Positions 1 to 11,399 of a DNA stretch of 64,000 nucleotides are shown piece by piece (the first letter of the stretch is position 1; each line of letters begins with the position of its first letter). The notes under the pieces were generated by a model, which was not told where the DNA came from, did not search any database, and worked only from the letters and a program-made list of their open reading frames with translations. The stretch is from assembly GCA_029204225.1 (NCBI GenBank), contig CM055110.1, positions 35,875,239 through 35,939,238 on the forward strand, given 5' to 3'. The DNA comes from Diphasiastrum complanatum. Lineage: Eukaryota; Streptophyta; Lycopodiopsida; Lycopodiales; Lycopodiaceae. A program made the translations under genes and the position numbers.

Positions 1-640
1 TGCCTTTTAGATATGTTTGCTGGCTAAGACAGATCTTCTTTTGAAGTCTATTTCTAGTAATGTGAATTTCTAGCAAAGAATGGACAGCTCCTAAATCAGT
101 CATGGGAGATCTCAATGGACTTCCATCGAGCCCTACAAGCATACCAGCAGGAGTATATTCACTCTCCCGATCCCACAGTCAGACAATTTGCAAAAGATCT
201 CACTCTATTGATTCAATCCGAATAAGCCAATGGCGTCAAATAGCATTAAGGATCAGTTGTCGGTGGCCAGATTATATTTTCATGCAGCAATGATGGGAGG
301 CTTTTAGAAATCTCAATTTACAGCTTGGACAACTTCAAAGTGGATCGTCGGAGCCCATTGTTGTTTTTTGTCGCACAACCTAGATTTCAACACTGCCCGA
401 CTCAATTTCATGGAGAAGGTGCAGTATCATTTAATAAAGGTTCGACGTGATGCAAATAAGAGCCCACAATAACTGCATCTCGCAGGTGTCGTGGGACCGC
501 CACCAGTTTTGGTGGGAGATGCTGCTGGAGGGTTTGCGGATCCCAAGGAAATCCTAACCTTAGTTAATAGGTGAGAGGGATTTGGCACCCTGATGTGTAA
601 GTCCAACCCGATGATCACATAGAAATTTGATTAATTAGAA
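1..640 (+). other. Unrecognised decayed coding-like region
   Basis: No domain recognised. On the plus strand a short frame opens at 115 (MDFHRALQAYQQEYIHSPDP at its start) and stops at 223. A second frame opens at an ATG near 230 (begins MASNSIKDQLSVARLYFHAA) and runs with one stop to about 470, and a third stretch covers about 480-600. Frames that succeed one another with stops and shifts suggest an old mobile-element ORF, but this is inference. Overlapping open stretches on the other strand look like chance. Confidence 0.2.
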
Positions 641-1500
641 TGTCAATTGTTCACAGATTCCACTAGATCTGTGAACACGATTTTCTTTACCGTTCTTTGT
701 TACTTCTATAGGTTACAGTTCTTATAGTTTGGCCTTCTTATTAGAACGGTTTCCAAGCAGAAGTGAATTCTCAGATTACTCTGAGTATCCCCCAGCCTGT
801 TAGAGGGGAGAGATAGATTCGTTACTCAGCTACATGCATAAACAAGCCATGCAACCAGTCCTAGCTCAGTATGGATCAGCATTCTGAATCAGGGAGCAAT
901 TTACAGTCTATCTACTAAAAATCAGGGAGCAAACAATGACAAGATTAAACTACTCAGCAAAGAACAAGAAACAAGAAAATAGATTCCTAACATCACTCTA
1001 GCAGTCCAAGAAAGGCTGCCTATGTGGAGCCCAAGTGGCAATTCCACTAATTTGGAAAATACAAGTGGAATTTGCCCTTCCACTAGAGGTCATCATCAAA
1101 AGGTGGCTCACTCTAAATTATTTAAGGGGGGTCTACATTTATTTACAAAGCCTAGGAAGTATTCCTAGCTCCTACATGGTCATTCCTTCTCTGGGATACA
1201 CCATGTAGGCTCAGATAGATAATTCATTGTCATCCTAGCTAGTAATTTCTCGGCTCTCATGCTCGGCTCTCAGTTTCTTCTGCTCTCCTCCTTCTAAGAC
1301 CTCCTCGGTCATGGGTGAGAGGTACTCTGTGTCTTCAGCTTGACTCGGCATCTGAGAATTCTCTGGAATCCGCTAACATCAATAAAAGGGCTTTAGGCCT
1401 TTTTGCGGGACTTTTAATGTCGCAGGGCCTAAATGTCTAGTGAATAAAGTTGGGTTTCCCTCCAATTTTGAATGAGTTCTTACTCTTTTTTTAAATTTGA
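641..1500. other. No gene seen; repeat-like spacer
   Basis: No supported reading frame. Around 840-1380 the text resembles LTR or leader sequence (CT-rich, many short stops), but I find no partner copy in the window and no terminal TG/CA pair that I trust. Confidence 0.3.
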
Positions 1501-1559
1501 ATAATTAGGGAGGTAGAAATGGACCAATAGGATTTAGAGGCCAGGGTCCTCCTCTCTAC

Positions 1560-1616
1560 TATAAAAAGGGACCAACTCGAGTTTCCTACACATGTACATA
1601 TCTTCATTTCAATAAA
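1560..1616 (+). promoter_or_regulatory. TATA box and poly(A) signal pair, LTR-like
   Basis: TATAAAAA at 1560-1567 is followed 44 bases later by AATAAA at 1611-1616. A TATA box and polyadenylation signal this close together is the normal arrangement of an LTR's U3-R boundary. No second LTR copy is visible, so this may be a solo or partial LTR spanning roughly 1.4-1.85 kb. The 72-residue open stretch downstream (1633-1851) is low-complexity and probably not a gene. Confidence 0.35.
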
Positions 1617-1979
1617 GCAGATTGGTCCTCTAGTGAAATGGATTTATGAAGGTCCTTGCTCTCTATCACTTTTCCTCCATCTCTCATGCTTTCTTTGGAT
1701 TTATCATTTGTTGGATCTGAGTGTTATTGGGATTGCATGTTTTTATACTTTTATGAGAGAGGAAGGGAGAGAGAGAAAGAGTAAGCTATCTTTGTTGTGG
1801 ATCTTAGTGTTACTGATTGTAATGTTAATGCTTACGGTTAATGGATGTTAGAGTAGATGTGAATCTTCCATTCATGCTGAAATCTAAAATATGTTATCGC
1901 TCTCATGGGAACGAACCTATGCGTGACAACTAACTTCATCTCCTTGATGCTAGATTGATTAGATCTTGGGTTGAGGATA

Positions 1980-2663
1980 CGCAAGGAAAGAAATCCACTA
2001 CAAGGCCTGTGTCCATGCCAAACTTCATAAGGAGTTTTCTTATTGACGGCTTTGGTGCTAGATCTGTTCTGTACGTAACAGGCTGTGGCAGTAGCTTCTG
2101 TCCAAAACTACGTAGGTAAGTGCGCTTGATGTAGCATGGACCTGGTTGAGTTGAGAAGAGTTCAATTATTTCTATCTACAATCCCATTCTGTTGAGTTGA
2201 ATAAGAAGTGGTGAACTATCTTCTAATACCATGTTCAGCCATGTAGTCGGACATCTCGTTAGAGAGGTATTCGTCGCCACCATCAGTTTGGAGTGCTTTC
2301 ACTTTTGTAGACGTTTATGTCTCAACCCATGGCCTTGAATCTCTTGAAGCATTCAAAGGCTTCAGAATTGTGCTTAATGAACATGACTGTACACCGTCTA
2401 GAATAATCATCTATGAAAGTAATAGAATAGATTGCATCTCCTAAGGATGGAGTTGGCATTGGACCACAAAGATCGCTATGTACAAGATCCAATACATGCT
2501 TTGTTTTGATGGAATGTGATTTGGAAAACTTGCTTCTAGAGTGCTTCCCATAGATGCATGATTCACAAAAGAAAGATTTCCTATCCAATGAAGAAGGGAA
2601 ATGTAATCCATCAACTAAAATATTACAATGCATATAGGAAAGTGTGTTGGAAATTAAGCCCAC
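1980..2663 (-). pseudogene. Copia integrase fragment (decayed)
   Basis: The longest open part (2322-2663, 113 residues) has the GAG-pre-integrase zinc cluster (CESCIYGKHSR) followed by the start of the integrase core with the first catalytic Asp in LVHSDLCGPM and the FIDDYSRR loop. Past a stop near 2322 the same strand continues in shifted frames with DGGDEYLSNEMSDYMAEHG (second catalytic Asp) and a degraded QQNG(V) motif (third, Glu, region), ending near 1,980 with a TPYEVWHGHRP match. Gag, protease, RT and RNase H are absent. In an intact Copia this part of the polyprotein inserts cDNA into the host DNA. Several stops make it non-functional. Confidence 0.75.
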
Positions 2664-2767
2664 AGTTGTCTCTTTGGTGAATGACTAATTTCTATTTCAT
2701 GATTCTTCCTGCACGTTTATTGATCTTTGATCTAGGGTCAGGTGAAACCTATTTGGGGTTCAAAGTT

Positions 2768-3285
2768 TGCTCATCTGATACCCACAGAAATCACAAACTT
2801 AGATAGCAAATTTATTTGAAGAACGTCTACAACGGGCTTCCGGTTGATCTCCAGCAAAGGGTAACCAATCCCATTATAATTTTAAGTTCAAATGTTAAGT
2901 TTAATAACTTGAAGTCATTGAAGACTTGGCCATCTTCAAGGACTTCCATAAACTTGCATTTAGAACAAGTCTACAGATTTACATTACTTTTTGAACAGTC
3001 TGTAGAAATACATTAAGTGTTGCACAGTTCTCATTTTTCACACTTTCCCAAAAAATGCAACACTTACCTTCGACTTCTTCCATTCAATTATTTTGAAGAA
3101 GTCCACTTGTGCACAGTCCAAAAGTTCAACTATTTTTAACACCTTTGATTTTTCACAAAATGTGAAGAGAGAGAAAATTTTCGAAGGTCATCTACTTTTC
3201 AGAGTTGAACTATTTTAGGGCACCTTTGGCTTTTTCAAAATCCCGAAGAGAGAGAAAAAACGAAGGTCGTCTAAAATGAACGAGG
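2768..3285 (+). repeat. LTR-like dispersed repeat, copy A
   Basis: Direct repeat of 49,865-50,383. Shared landmarks in the same order include GGGCTTCCGGTTGATCTCCA, GACTTGGCCATCTTCAAG and a terminal block with TTTAGGGCACCTT(T/C)GGCTTTTTC followed by AGAGAGAGAAAA. Identity is about 90% over the first 220 bases and falls afterwards with indels. The CACCTTCGGCTTTTTCGC-type block also occurs, inverted, at 35.3 kb next to a minus-strand Copia, so I take it as LTR sequence of that Copia family. Confidence 0.6.
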
Positions 3286-3458
3286 AACGTTCCCGGCCAC
3301 TTCTCGAAATTTACGAAGTGAGAGAAAACCTTACCTAATTAGGTAACAATCATTTATTATAGTTAATACACGGATGAAATACATAAATAAATCATCCAAG
3401 CACAGATTGTGGGTTGCTTCGTCCATGAGATGCATTATTTGGGCCTCCCAATTATGTC

Positions 3459-3949
3459 GTCGATCTTGGTTGTAATTGTTATTTGTATTGTGCTTCAGTG
3501 TAATATAGCAACAGCTTGTTTTTATCTGTGTACTATATGTAGATGAATGCATGTTGTGATTGAATGCACTTTCATTGTTGTTTGATCGCACTTGTATACT
3601 CACTCTGATCAAAACACAGACGTCTCCGACTCTTTAGTTTCTGATCAGGCGATGGTTGTCTTTGACGCCTGAAAAACTCGCGATATCATACTGCTCTTTC
3701 ATCTATTTTAGAACTATACTTCACGTTGAATCTGATTTCAATAGTACCATACACAAACCATCTCCAATCTCTTCGGTGGACTGTACTCTTGTTTTTAGAG
3801 TATGAATTGATTTTTAAGATCCTATTGGGCAATGCTATGATTATCCTTAGCATAAGCTGTCTATTAGACTGTTTTTGCACCTAGCAACCAATTAGAACGC
3901 GAGAGCCATTCCGCAATATTCTTGCTCTCTTCTATGTTGTCGTTCTTCC
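3459..3949 (+). repeat. Partial LTR of a plus-strand Copia relic
   Basis: The first 105 bases (ATTATGTCGTCGATCTTGG onward) recur at 5,095-5,208. The stretch from about 3,671 to 3,949 is an inverted match to the LTR at 6,435-6,757 (shared CAGTCCACCGAAGAGATT, read on opposite strands, and the TTGCTCTCTTCT end region). The LTR breaks off at 3,949 and RT coding sequence starts directly at 3,950, so primer site, gag, protease and integrase are missing. Confidence 0.6.
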
Positions 3950-5095
3950 TTGTTTGAAGTCAAAGGCCAAGAGCACAAAGTGTGCAAGCTACACAAAGCA
4001 ATCTATGGTCTGAAACAGGCCGCAAGAGCATGGTTCGATAGAATTAACTCTTATCTCATTCAATTGGGATTTGCAAACAATTCAGCTAACTATAATAATT
4101 ATTCAAAGCATATAGACGCCAATTCAATTCACATAGCTCTTTATGTAGATGATGCATTTATTTTGTCTAACGACACTTCTCTTCTGCACATTACAAAGAC
4201 TGATCTGTCAAAGGAATTTGACATGACTGATTAGGAGTTGTCCATTCTTTGCTAGGAATTCACATTAGTAGAAATAGACTTCAGAAGAATATCTATCTTA
4301 GCCAGTAGACATATCTAAAAGGCATTTTAGAAAAGTTTCATATGTTTGATTCCAAACCAATTGATACCCCAATGAATCCAAGTATTGTATTGGCTAAATC
4401 TACTAGTGCTAATTCTGATAGTGAAGTACTCGACATAGCGAAGTACTCATCATTCACTAATAGGATCTTTGATGTATGCAATGTTGTGCACTAGACCAGA
4501 TTTAGCATACATTGTTAGCACATTAAGTCAATTCATGTCTAATCCTAGGATCTCTCATTGGAAATGAGAGTGATGAGATATATTCAGGGAAGTTTAGATC
4601 ACATTTTATGTTATGATGAAAATGCTATCGACTCACTCATCCTACGAGGCTACTCCAACTCAGATTGGGGAGGAACAGTCTCTACCAAAACATCTACCTT
4701 CGGGTTCTGTTTCTATCTGGCAAGGGGACCGATTTCGTGGAACTCAAAGAAGCATAAATCAGTTGCGCTTTTTTCAACAAAAGCAGAGTGCATCGCAGTA
4801 TGCCAAGTTTCAAAAGAAGCTATATAGATCAGGTTGTTACTTCATGACTTCCATCACACTCAGTTTAAAGCTACGACCATTCTGTGTGAAAACTTGAGCT
4901 GTATTTCACTGTCATTGAATCCCAGATTTCATGACAAATCCAGGCACATACAAATCCAGTATCATTTCATTCGGGAGAAAGTTTTCTCAAGGCAAGTGAT
5001 CCTTCAATATTGCTCCACAATATAAATGGTCGCAGACATCCTTACCAAAGCGCTTCCCAGGATCAAGCATCAGAAGTTCTTCAACATGTTGAACC
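3950..5095 (+). pseudogene. Copia reverse transcriptase-RNase H fragment
   Basis: Begins inside the RT domain with the Copia signature KLHKAIYGLKQAARAWF, and then has the catalytic box as LYVDDAFIL at about 4,141-4,165. A stop follows DMTD (4,234); the RNase H/linker part continues in neighbouring frames (YSNSDWGGTVSTKTSTFGF, then KAECIAV, then DILTKALPRIKH near 5,038-5,075). Roughly the last third of a Copia polyprotein is present, with at least three stops or shifts. It sits between LTR fragments on the same strand, as expected for an internally deleted element. Not functional. Confidence 0.75.
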
Positions 5096-5400
5096 CAATT
5101 ATGTCGTCAATCTTGGTTGTAAGTGCTATTTGTATTGTGCTTCAGTGTAATATAGCAGCAGCTTGCTTTTATCTATGTACTACGTAGATGAATGCATGTT
5201 GTGATTAGGATTAGATTTACAGGGTGCCTTTGCTTTTAGGGCACCGTTGACATTTTGTAAGATAGTGTCCTCTTTTCGCCTGTCACCATAACATGTGTAA
5301 AAACACAATGTCGCAATTCTTTCACCTTTTCTTCATCTGTGCGAATTTGCGTGTAAATATGCAGACTACGTGACGTCGTTAGTAAATATGTAGCGTGAAT
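5095..5400 (+). repeat. 3' LTR remnant of the same Copia relic
   Basis: 5,095-5,208 matches 3,459-3,565 at roughly 90% identity, then diverges. The following part carries GGTGCCTTTGCTTTTAGGGCACC, a relative of the CACCTTCGGCTTTT block of the Copia LTRs at 3.2, 35.3, 50.3 and 51.3 kb. It lies just after the DILTKAL end of RNase H, the expected position of a 3' LTR. Confidence 0.5.
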
Positions 5401-5439
5401 GGAGGTAGATTAAAATGGAATTTAAGGAGAGTAGAGGGA

Positions 5440-6366
5440 ATGAATCCAACACCACTAGCTATCGTGGTCTTTGTTCCACTGTTGTAAGCCATTAATAGGT
5501 GTGTATCTTGCTCCTTGAATTTTGTCGCATTGGAGAAATCTAGTTGCCACTATTGTTGCTTCTTTGCCTCGTTGTAGATGTGGATACGAAACTCTTTGAT
5601 GTCATGATTGGCTCTCTTACACTATCTACAGGAAAGCTTCTTGCGCGATCCACTATTCTCAGCTTGAGTATGAGGCCTCTGTTGTTGCTGTTGCACTTGA
5701 TTCTAGCCCTTGGAATAGTCTTTCTTCTTGGTGTATAGGGAGGGCCAAGGATTTGTCTTTGATGGATAGGCCGTTGGTCTTTCTTCGCATTTCTTCTTGA
5801 AGTAGATGACCGATCACCTTTTGAAGAGTGAGGTTGGGTTGGGTGGAGATCATCACCACATAGTGTTCAGACAACTTTGGAAGAGAAGAAAGCAAGGTCA
5901 TAATGGCATCATCATCTTAAATAACACATCTTACAGCTGATAACTGATCCCATAAAGATTTGAAACTATTGATGTGAGAAGTGATGGCAGTAGAATCAGA
6001 CATGCTAAGAGTGAAGAACTTTCTTCTAAGATGCAATCTAGTGGTTACATCATAAGTCTCATAGAGATTTGATAACAAATCTAATGCATCCTTAGAGGTT
6101 TTGCATGTGGTAACATGGGATATTTGGGAGTCGGCCTGATTGAGTGTGATACATGCTAAGGCTTTCTGATTTTTGATCTTCCAGACTTTTGCTTGATCAC
6201 CATCTTCTGGTTTCAGGTCAAAACCTTCTACTACATCCCAAAGATCTCTATCTATCAACATCATCTGGAGGTTGAACTTCCATATGTAGAAGTTAGAACC
6301 ATTGAACTTGTCAATGATTCTAGCTTTGTCGGATGATGAAGACGAAGAGCTACCAACATGAGACAT
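5440..6366 (-). pseudogene. Copia gag fragment
   Basis: Starts at an ATG at 6,366; a serine run follows the first residues, and then comes a UBN2-type Copia gag domain (FNGSNFYIWKFNLQMML, later SKDALDLLSNLYETYD and LHLRRKFFTLSM). A TAA ends the first 149 residues at 5,917, after which the gag continues (IMTLLSSLP, then LQKVIGHLLQEEMRRK) to about 5,659. A broken CCHC zinc knuckle (C-x2-C-x4-H) is readable near 5,570. The protein would form the virus-like particle shell. The tRNA primer site lies 54 bases upstream, which confirms the start. Protease and pol do not follow. Confidence 0.75.
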
Positions 6367-6419
6367 GTTAATAGTAATACAAATAGAACAAACTTAATCT
6401 CTTGGTTTATTTGAGCTAT

Positions 6420-6431
6420 GCTCTGATACCA
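6420..6431 (-). other. Primer binding site, initiator Met tRNA
   Basis: Minus strand TGGTATCAGAGC, the standard plant Copia primer site complementary to the 3' end of initiator tRNA-Met. It lies 3 bases inside the LTR edge at 6,435. Confidence 0.85.
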
Positions 6432-6434
6432 ATC

Positions 6435-6757
6435 TGATGGGACAAGGGAGTATGGAGAACGCGAACGGAGAAGAGAGGAGGAATATTTGCGAAACAGCTC
6501 TCCCATTGTAATGGGTTGCTAGATGCAAAAATAGTCTAATAGAATATTTATGCTAAGTATAATCGCAGCTTAAATGTTCTGTTGCCCAACAGGATCTTAT
6601 AAATTAGTTCATACTCACAAAAATATAGAAATGAGTACAGTCCACCGAAGAGATTAGAAATGGTTTGTGTGTGGTATTATTGAAAAATGGATTTAGTCAA
6701 AAGTTTAGTTTTGAAATAGATTGAAATAGCAGTGATTTGATGATGAGAAAGTTGACA
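6435..6757 (-). repeat. 5' LTR of a minus-strand Copia (gag at 5.4-6.4 kb)
   Basis: The 3' end of the LTR (CCCATCA on the minus strand) abuts the primer site. The outer edge at about 6,757 reads TGTCAAC on the minus strand and lies directly against gag sequence of another Copia family, so this element probably inserted into, or truncated, the older one. Its only other copy in the window is the inverted LTR fragment at 3,671-3,949. Confidence 0.6.
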
Positions 6758-7450
6758 TCATGAGTGAGTCCTCATGAGAACTCTCTTCCTTCTCTTGTCC
6801 AATGTTGGCCTGACTTTGAGCTTGCTTCCTCTTGAAGCATTCCAAGGCATAGTGCCCCATCTTGCTATAATAGTAGCACTTGATCTTTGATTTGTCCTTC
6901 TTGGGCTTGACTTGTGATGATGATGATGTAGATCCTCCTTGATTTCCATCCTTTGATTGCTCCTTTTTGAATGCTCCTCCCTTGCTCTTTTCTTTGCCTT
7001 TGCTCTTGGAAAATAAGGCTTGTCATCACCATCATTGATGGAGAGCCTCTCCATCCTTGATTTGATATGAGCCTTCCTACTCTCCTCGGTCATGAACACA
7101 CTTTGAAGGTCTTCAAGCGTAGGCAAGTTTCCCATGATGGCATAGCTTTGGACAAGGTTAGTAAAATCACTAAATAATCCATTCAAAACTATTTGCACAA
7201 GCTCACTCTCTTTAATAGGTTCACCAACATAGGCAAGATTCTTGTTCAAATTTTTCACTCTCAAAACAAATTGATGTCCACTCTCACTCTTCCCTTGGAA
7301 GCATTGGAGAACTTAATTCTTGAGGGAAAGTAACATTGAGGTATTCTTGGACTCATAGATCTTTTGAAGAGTCTCCCATGCCTCTGGAATGCAAAATGGC
7401 TCAATCTTGGTTCCTGAAGCTATAACTCAATAAAACAAGTCCCTTTGATC
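6758..7450 (-). pseudogene. Copia gag fragment, same family as the 14.8 kb element
   Basis: Gag reading frame related to the gag at 18.7-19.4 kb: RVKNLNKNLAYVGEPIKESE and NGLFSDFTNLVQSYAIMG correspond to RVKELNKELAFIGDPIKDEE and NGLSFEFDNLVQGYAIMG there. The open part is 6,758-7,264, preceded up to about 7,450 by degraded gag with a stop. The zinc knuckle near 6,850 is readable in a shifted frame. The sequence stops abruptly at 6,757 against a foreign LTR. Confidence 0.7.
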
Positions 7451-7587
7451 TATTCTCACTCAAATGAAACCAAATTTGGAGCTACAATCACTAGATTAGC
7501 AACTAGTAACAAGGACAAAGCCTATATACTACTCAAATATATGATCAAAGCTTGATAAAATCAAATCTAAAACTCACTTTTGATTAG

Positions 7588-7599
7588 GCTCTGATACCA
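7588..7599 (-). other. Primer binding site, initiator Met tRNA
   Basis: Minus strand TGGTATCAGAGC directly adjoining the LTR that begins at 7,600. Confidence 0.85.
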
Positions 7600-8274
7600 T
7601 GATAAAATTTTATAGCAAAATTATTCCCAATCAATCCTAAAAGTGATGGAGAATGCACTAATGAATGATCTAGATCAATGCTAGAAGCTAGAATTAAGAC
7701 TATCTATGAAAAGTAGCTTATCTTGGCATTTAGATCCACTTTACGCACATTTGATGAAACCTTTAGAGTAGAAGTACAAAAAGCTTCCCTGACTTGTAAA
7801 ACACTTTAGTATCTTTCAATAAATGTCATAAATGCATAAGAACACTCAAAGATCAATACTACAACTCACCACTCAAAGACAATGTTGATAGAAGTGGAAA
7901 AACTCAATTTTTTTTCATATTTTGATGGAGATCCCATCACATCTTTATACATTTCAAGCTTGGATCTGAGCATTCATACCCTAACCCTAAAATATAACCT
8001 AATAGTTCATTGGATCTAGCCTAATTGGGGTCAAGATCTCAAGGTCCAAAAACAATGACAAACATGCTATTTTTGCTCCTAGAATTTCTCTAGCCTATCT
8101 AAGCACTCTTTGGCCTCATTTCAAAGATGCTATCACAATGTAATATGAGGAATGAAGTTTTGGGAAAGCCTCCTATGCTATTTGGCACGTGTGGCATCTA
8201 TTTGCATGCCACGTCTTGTTAATTACAATGCATGTGACCAAAATTGGTCAAGCTAGAATTGTGAAATTTCAACA
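7600..8274 (-). repeat. 5' LTR of truncated minus-strand Copia
   Basis: 675 bp with TG at the inner edge and CA at the outer edge as read on the plus strand. It is a diverged relative of the 682-bp LTRs at 14.8 and 20.2 kb: both contain TTTG(A/G)CACGTGTG and end GGTCAAGCTAGAATTGTGAA...TTCAACA/TTTAACA. The 3' LTR of this copy is missing. Confidence 0.7.
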
Positions 8275-10153
8275 AACCAAAACGAAGAAAATGCATACTA
8301 GATCCAACCATAATAATGATAAAATCACCCACGATCCATAGCATATGAGGTAGGATAGCTCCATCAAATACATGTACCACGTACCATCTAATCACTAAGT
8401 GGATCCATTACCCGTTGATAGCTCACCAAGAATATGTCCACATGTCCTACAACTAGACTCCAACTGGATCTAACCAAACAAGCTGCATTCTGCTTACCAA
8501 ATAATGATGGATAAAACTAACAACATGTCCTGATTCCATCATGAATCTCATATGTAAGTCTTGTCCTATCTAATGACTCAAGTCCAATCACAAATAGTTG
8601 TTCCCTTGTTGATCACCCAATCATCATGTAGTCTAATCGCTATCAATCTCAATAACATCCCTAATCACAAATATCCATCTAAGCATCTACCCTTCAGTGC
8701 CCTTCCTGTATTTCCCCAAGCTAGCTCCAAAACTACTCCAATGAAAGATTCCAAACCATTCTCGATGAATACACTAAGATGTGAACTCCAAAGCCACCAT
8801 CAAGTCCCCCATATATTGTGCATGCCAATATCCCTCCAAGTGAATTTGTGAGATCTTCCATGGCCCAAACCAAACGACCTACACTTTTTCATCATTGGAA
8901 TCTACATCCCTGATGCAATACTGATACATCAAATTGACTTGACTTGTCGAAATTGGACGGTTCAAGTGTATCTCGACAATGAAAAACCCAATATGCTACT
9001 TCACAGCTACAATGACTTGATTTGAAATGACTTACCGACTGCAAGACTCACAAATCATCACACTTACCACTCTCCAAGAGTCTCCAAAGTGTGATCATTG
9101 ACCCTTTCTTCATCTCCAGCATGTCCCACACACAATTCATCCAATGCAAGTTTGCTATCTTGCCCAACAATTTCCAACTAGCACCACCATGCACTTCTAA
9201 CGCCCATGATCACCTCCCAAACACCCTATTACCCTATCAAAAGTAAGCAATTATGATTTTGAAGTGATAATGCCTCACTGTACCGCCTTGTAGTAGGTTT
9301 GACAAGAAAAATTGTCCCAAATAGTGAATGTAGCCCATCTGTAGATCAACCACACTCTTCTCACTGGAATAGTGATGAAAACTCTTTGAAACACGTTTCT
9401 CCCGTTGCTATTTTTCCTTCAGCAAAGATAAACTATTTCTTCCAAACAAAGATTTTTTATAAATAATAACTCATTTTAAATGTTGGGTCCCTTCATTGAA
9501 TATCCATTGAAAATTTTTAATGAAAATTCTTCAGTTTTGCCCTTCAGGCTCTCTTCACCTATCATCCAATGGTTCTCTTGGATCTTGTAGCTCACGATCC
9601 TCTCCAAGGCTTTCATTGTGGCCATCGATTTCTAAAGTACTTGATCCTCCATCCTTCTGGGATTAGCTTGGCCTCTGTGAAATAAGGTGGGTAGCATTTT
9701 ATAGTGCCCAATTCTGTCAAGTATGGAGAAAGATCTGTGACTTCATTTTTTCCCCCCAAAAACCAAGCCAATATAGCTAGTTCTTGAAACTGCCACTTTC
9801 TCCTCCCATTATAAATGGATTGTCAAATGCTCTTAGTCCGAGAGTTACCAATACTCTACGCTACTTTTCAATCCACTCCTCTCAGTAATTGGTAAATTAT
9901 TGAAGAAGCTCTAGCCAATCTTTTGTCTCAGCAATTTTTCGAAGCAGCTCACTGTTTTGAAAAAAAAATTCAGATTTCTTCCAAGAATTCGCTTTTTCAA
10001 AGCTCAGACCGAAAGACCTTTTTCGCCCTTACCATCTAAACTACCGATATCTCATATGGAGTCCTCTCTTCTAAGACACTCTAGGTGCTAGCTCTCCTGG
10101 TGAACGATGTTGACAATGGCTCCACCGGATCGTGCATACCTGCAACACCCTAC
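8275..10153. other. No confident gene; probable retroelement leader
   Basis: AT-rich with many stops on both strands. The plus-strand stretch 8,561-8,851 is open (96 residues, proline and serine rich) but matches nothing I know. Near 9,570-9,660 a minus-strand open piece precedes a tRNA primer-like site, so 9.3-10.15 kb may be untranslated leader and gag start of a minus-strand LTR element. This is weak. Confidence 0.25.
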
Positions 10154-10165
10154 GCTCTGATACCA
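10154..10165 (-). other. Primer binding site-like motif
   Basis: Minus strand TGGTATCAGAGC again. The nearest TG that could start an LTR (TGATAGGATC) is about 10 bases further right, a longer gap than in the other elements, so the LTR edge is uncertain. Confidence 0.5.
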
Positions 10166-11165
10166 AGTTAAATTTATGATAGGATCTAGTGCAGTATGCA
10201 GATCACATCTCACAATCACCATAGCCACACCTCTCAAGCTCTCATAGATGGCATATCAAAAGTTAATGTATTACTAAAAAACACAAAGGCCCCACGCTGC
10301 ATGAGTCGGAAAAAGTGTCACTTAACTAGTCTACCACCTACCAAACTACAGTCAGGCTTAATATGGCCAAATGTGTTGACAAACTTGAGACATGCCCTTG
10401 AGTATAGCATGACGAAACCAAAAACCACTATACAGGCTAATTTCCTATCATTGTGGCTACTCGGGTAACCCAAGTAGCCGACAACGAAAAAAATGCTCTG
10501 ACTGATAAGTCAATGATGGGTCACATCCTAGTCACAACGAAATACAATAAATCTAATTAACTATACACTGGTTACAATATCACATTTGAAGCTTACTTAA
10601 AATGTATATCAGATTAACTTTGATTTCTAACTGAAATTAACCATGACCTCAGAATTTGACTAATTGGAACTTAGAAAGATCTTATCTTTCAAGACAGTTT
10701 TGATCAATCAATAACTAATAGATTTTGAAACAAAAAATGAAACAATTTTGGTTCTTTGCGTAATTGGGATATGCAATTTCTATCCAATATAGACTAAAAA
10801 ATGTGAAATTTTATTTTCACCATAATTTTTTACAAAATCAATTCTTTTACAAAAATTGCCTAACTAATCTGAAAACTCACTTTTTAACTAAGTTTGACGT
10901 AAATTGTATTCAAGCATGAAATTTCACCCCACAAAGTCGGCAAAATCCTTAAATCTACATGAAATGTAATGGCAAACATCCGTAGAAGGTGCAATGTACT
11001 CGCAAGCCTATGGCACGAGAATTAGAGGTAGATTCACTCTCAAATGGGCCCAAAGTGAAAAGGGACCCAAGTAGTTAAAGATGAAATCTGGTTCTACAAA
11101 TCTCTGTAAAGTCAAGTTCTTATGGCACATGGTTTTGGGGGAATCAAAAACCCTAAACCTAGGAA
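10166..11165. other. No gene seen; possible LTR
   Basis: Would be the 5' LTR of a minus-strand element if the primer site at 10,154 is real. No second copy is in the window, so limits cannot be set. No supported coding sequence; the 90-residue open frame at 10,196-10,468 looks like chance. Confidence 0.2.
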
Positions 11166-11169
11166 TGTC

Positions 11170-11177
11170 TATATAAG
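11170..11177 (+). promoter_or_regulatory. TATA box upstream of GA tract
   Basis: TATATAAG in the context CTATATAAGGGC, about 38 bases before a long GA repeat. Together they look like the U3/R part of an LTR or a plant core promoter whose 5' leader is the GA tract. Confidence 0.4.
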
Positions 11178-11210
11178 GGCATGTGACACCATTTTGTAGC
11201 CACCATTTTT

Positions 11211-11334
<124 letters not shown>

Positions 11335-11399
11335 CTCCTCCTTCCTATCTTTTGCTTGCAAAGGTCGTCCTCCTTTTAATGTGTGTGATTATTTTGGAT

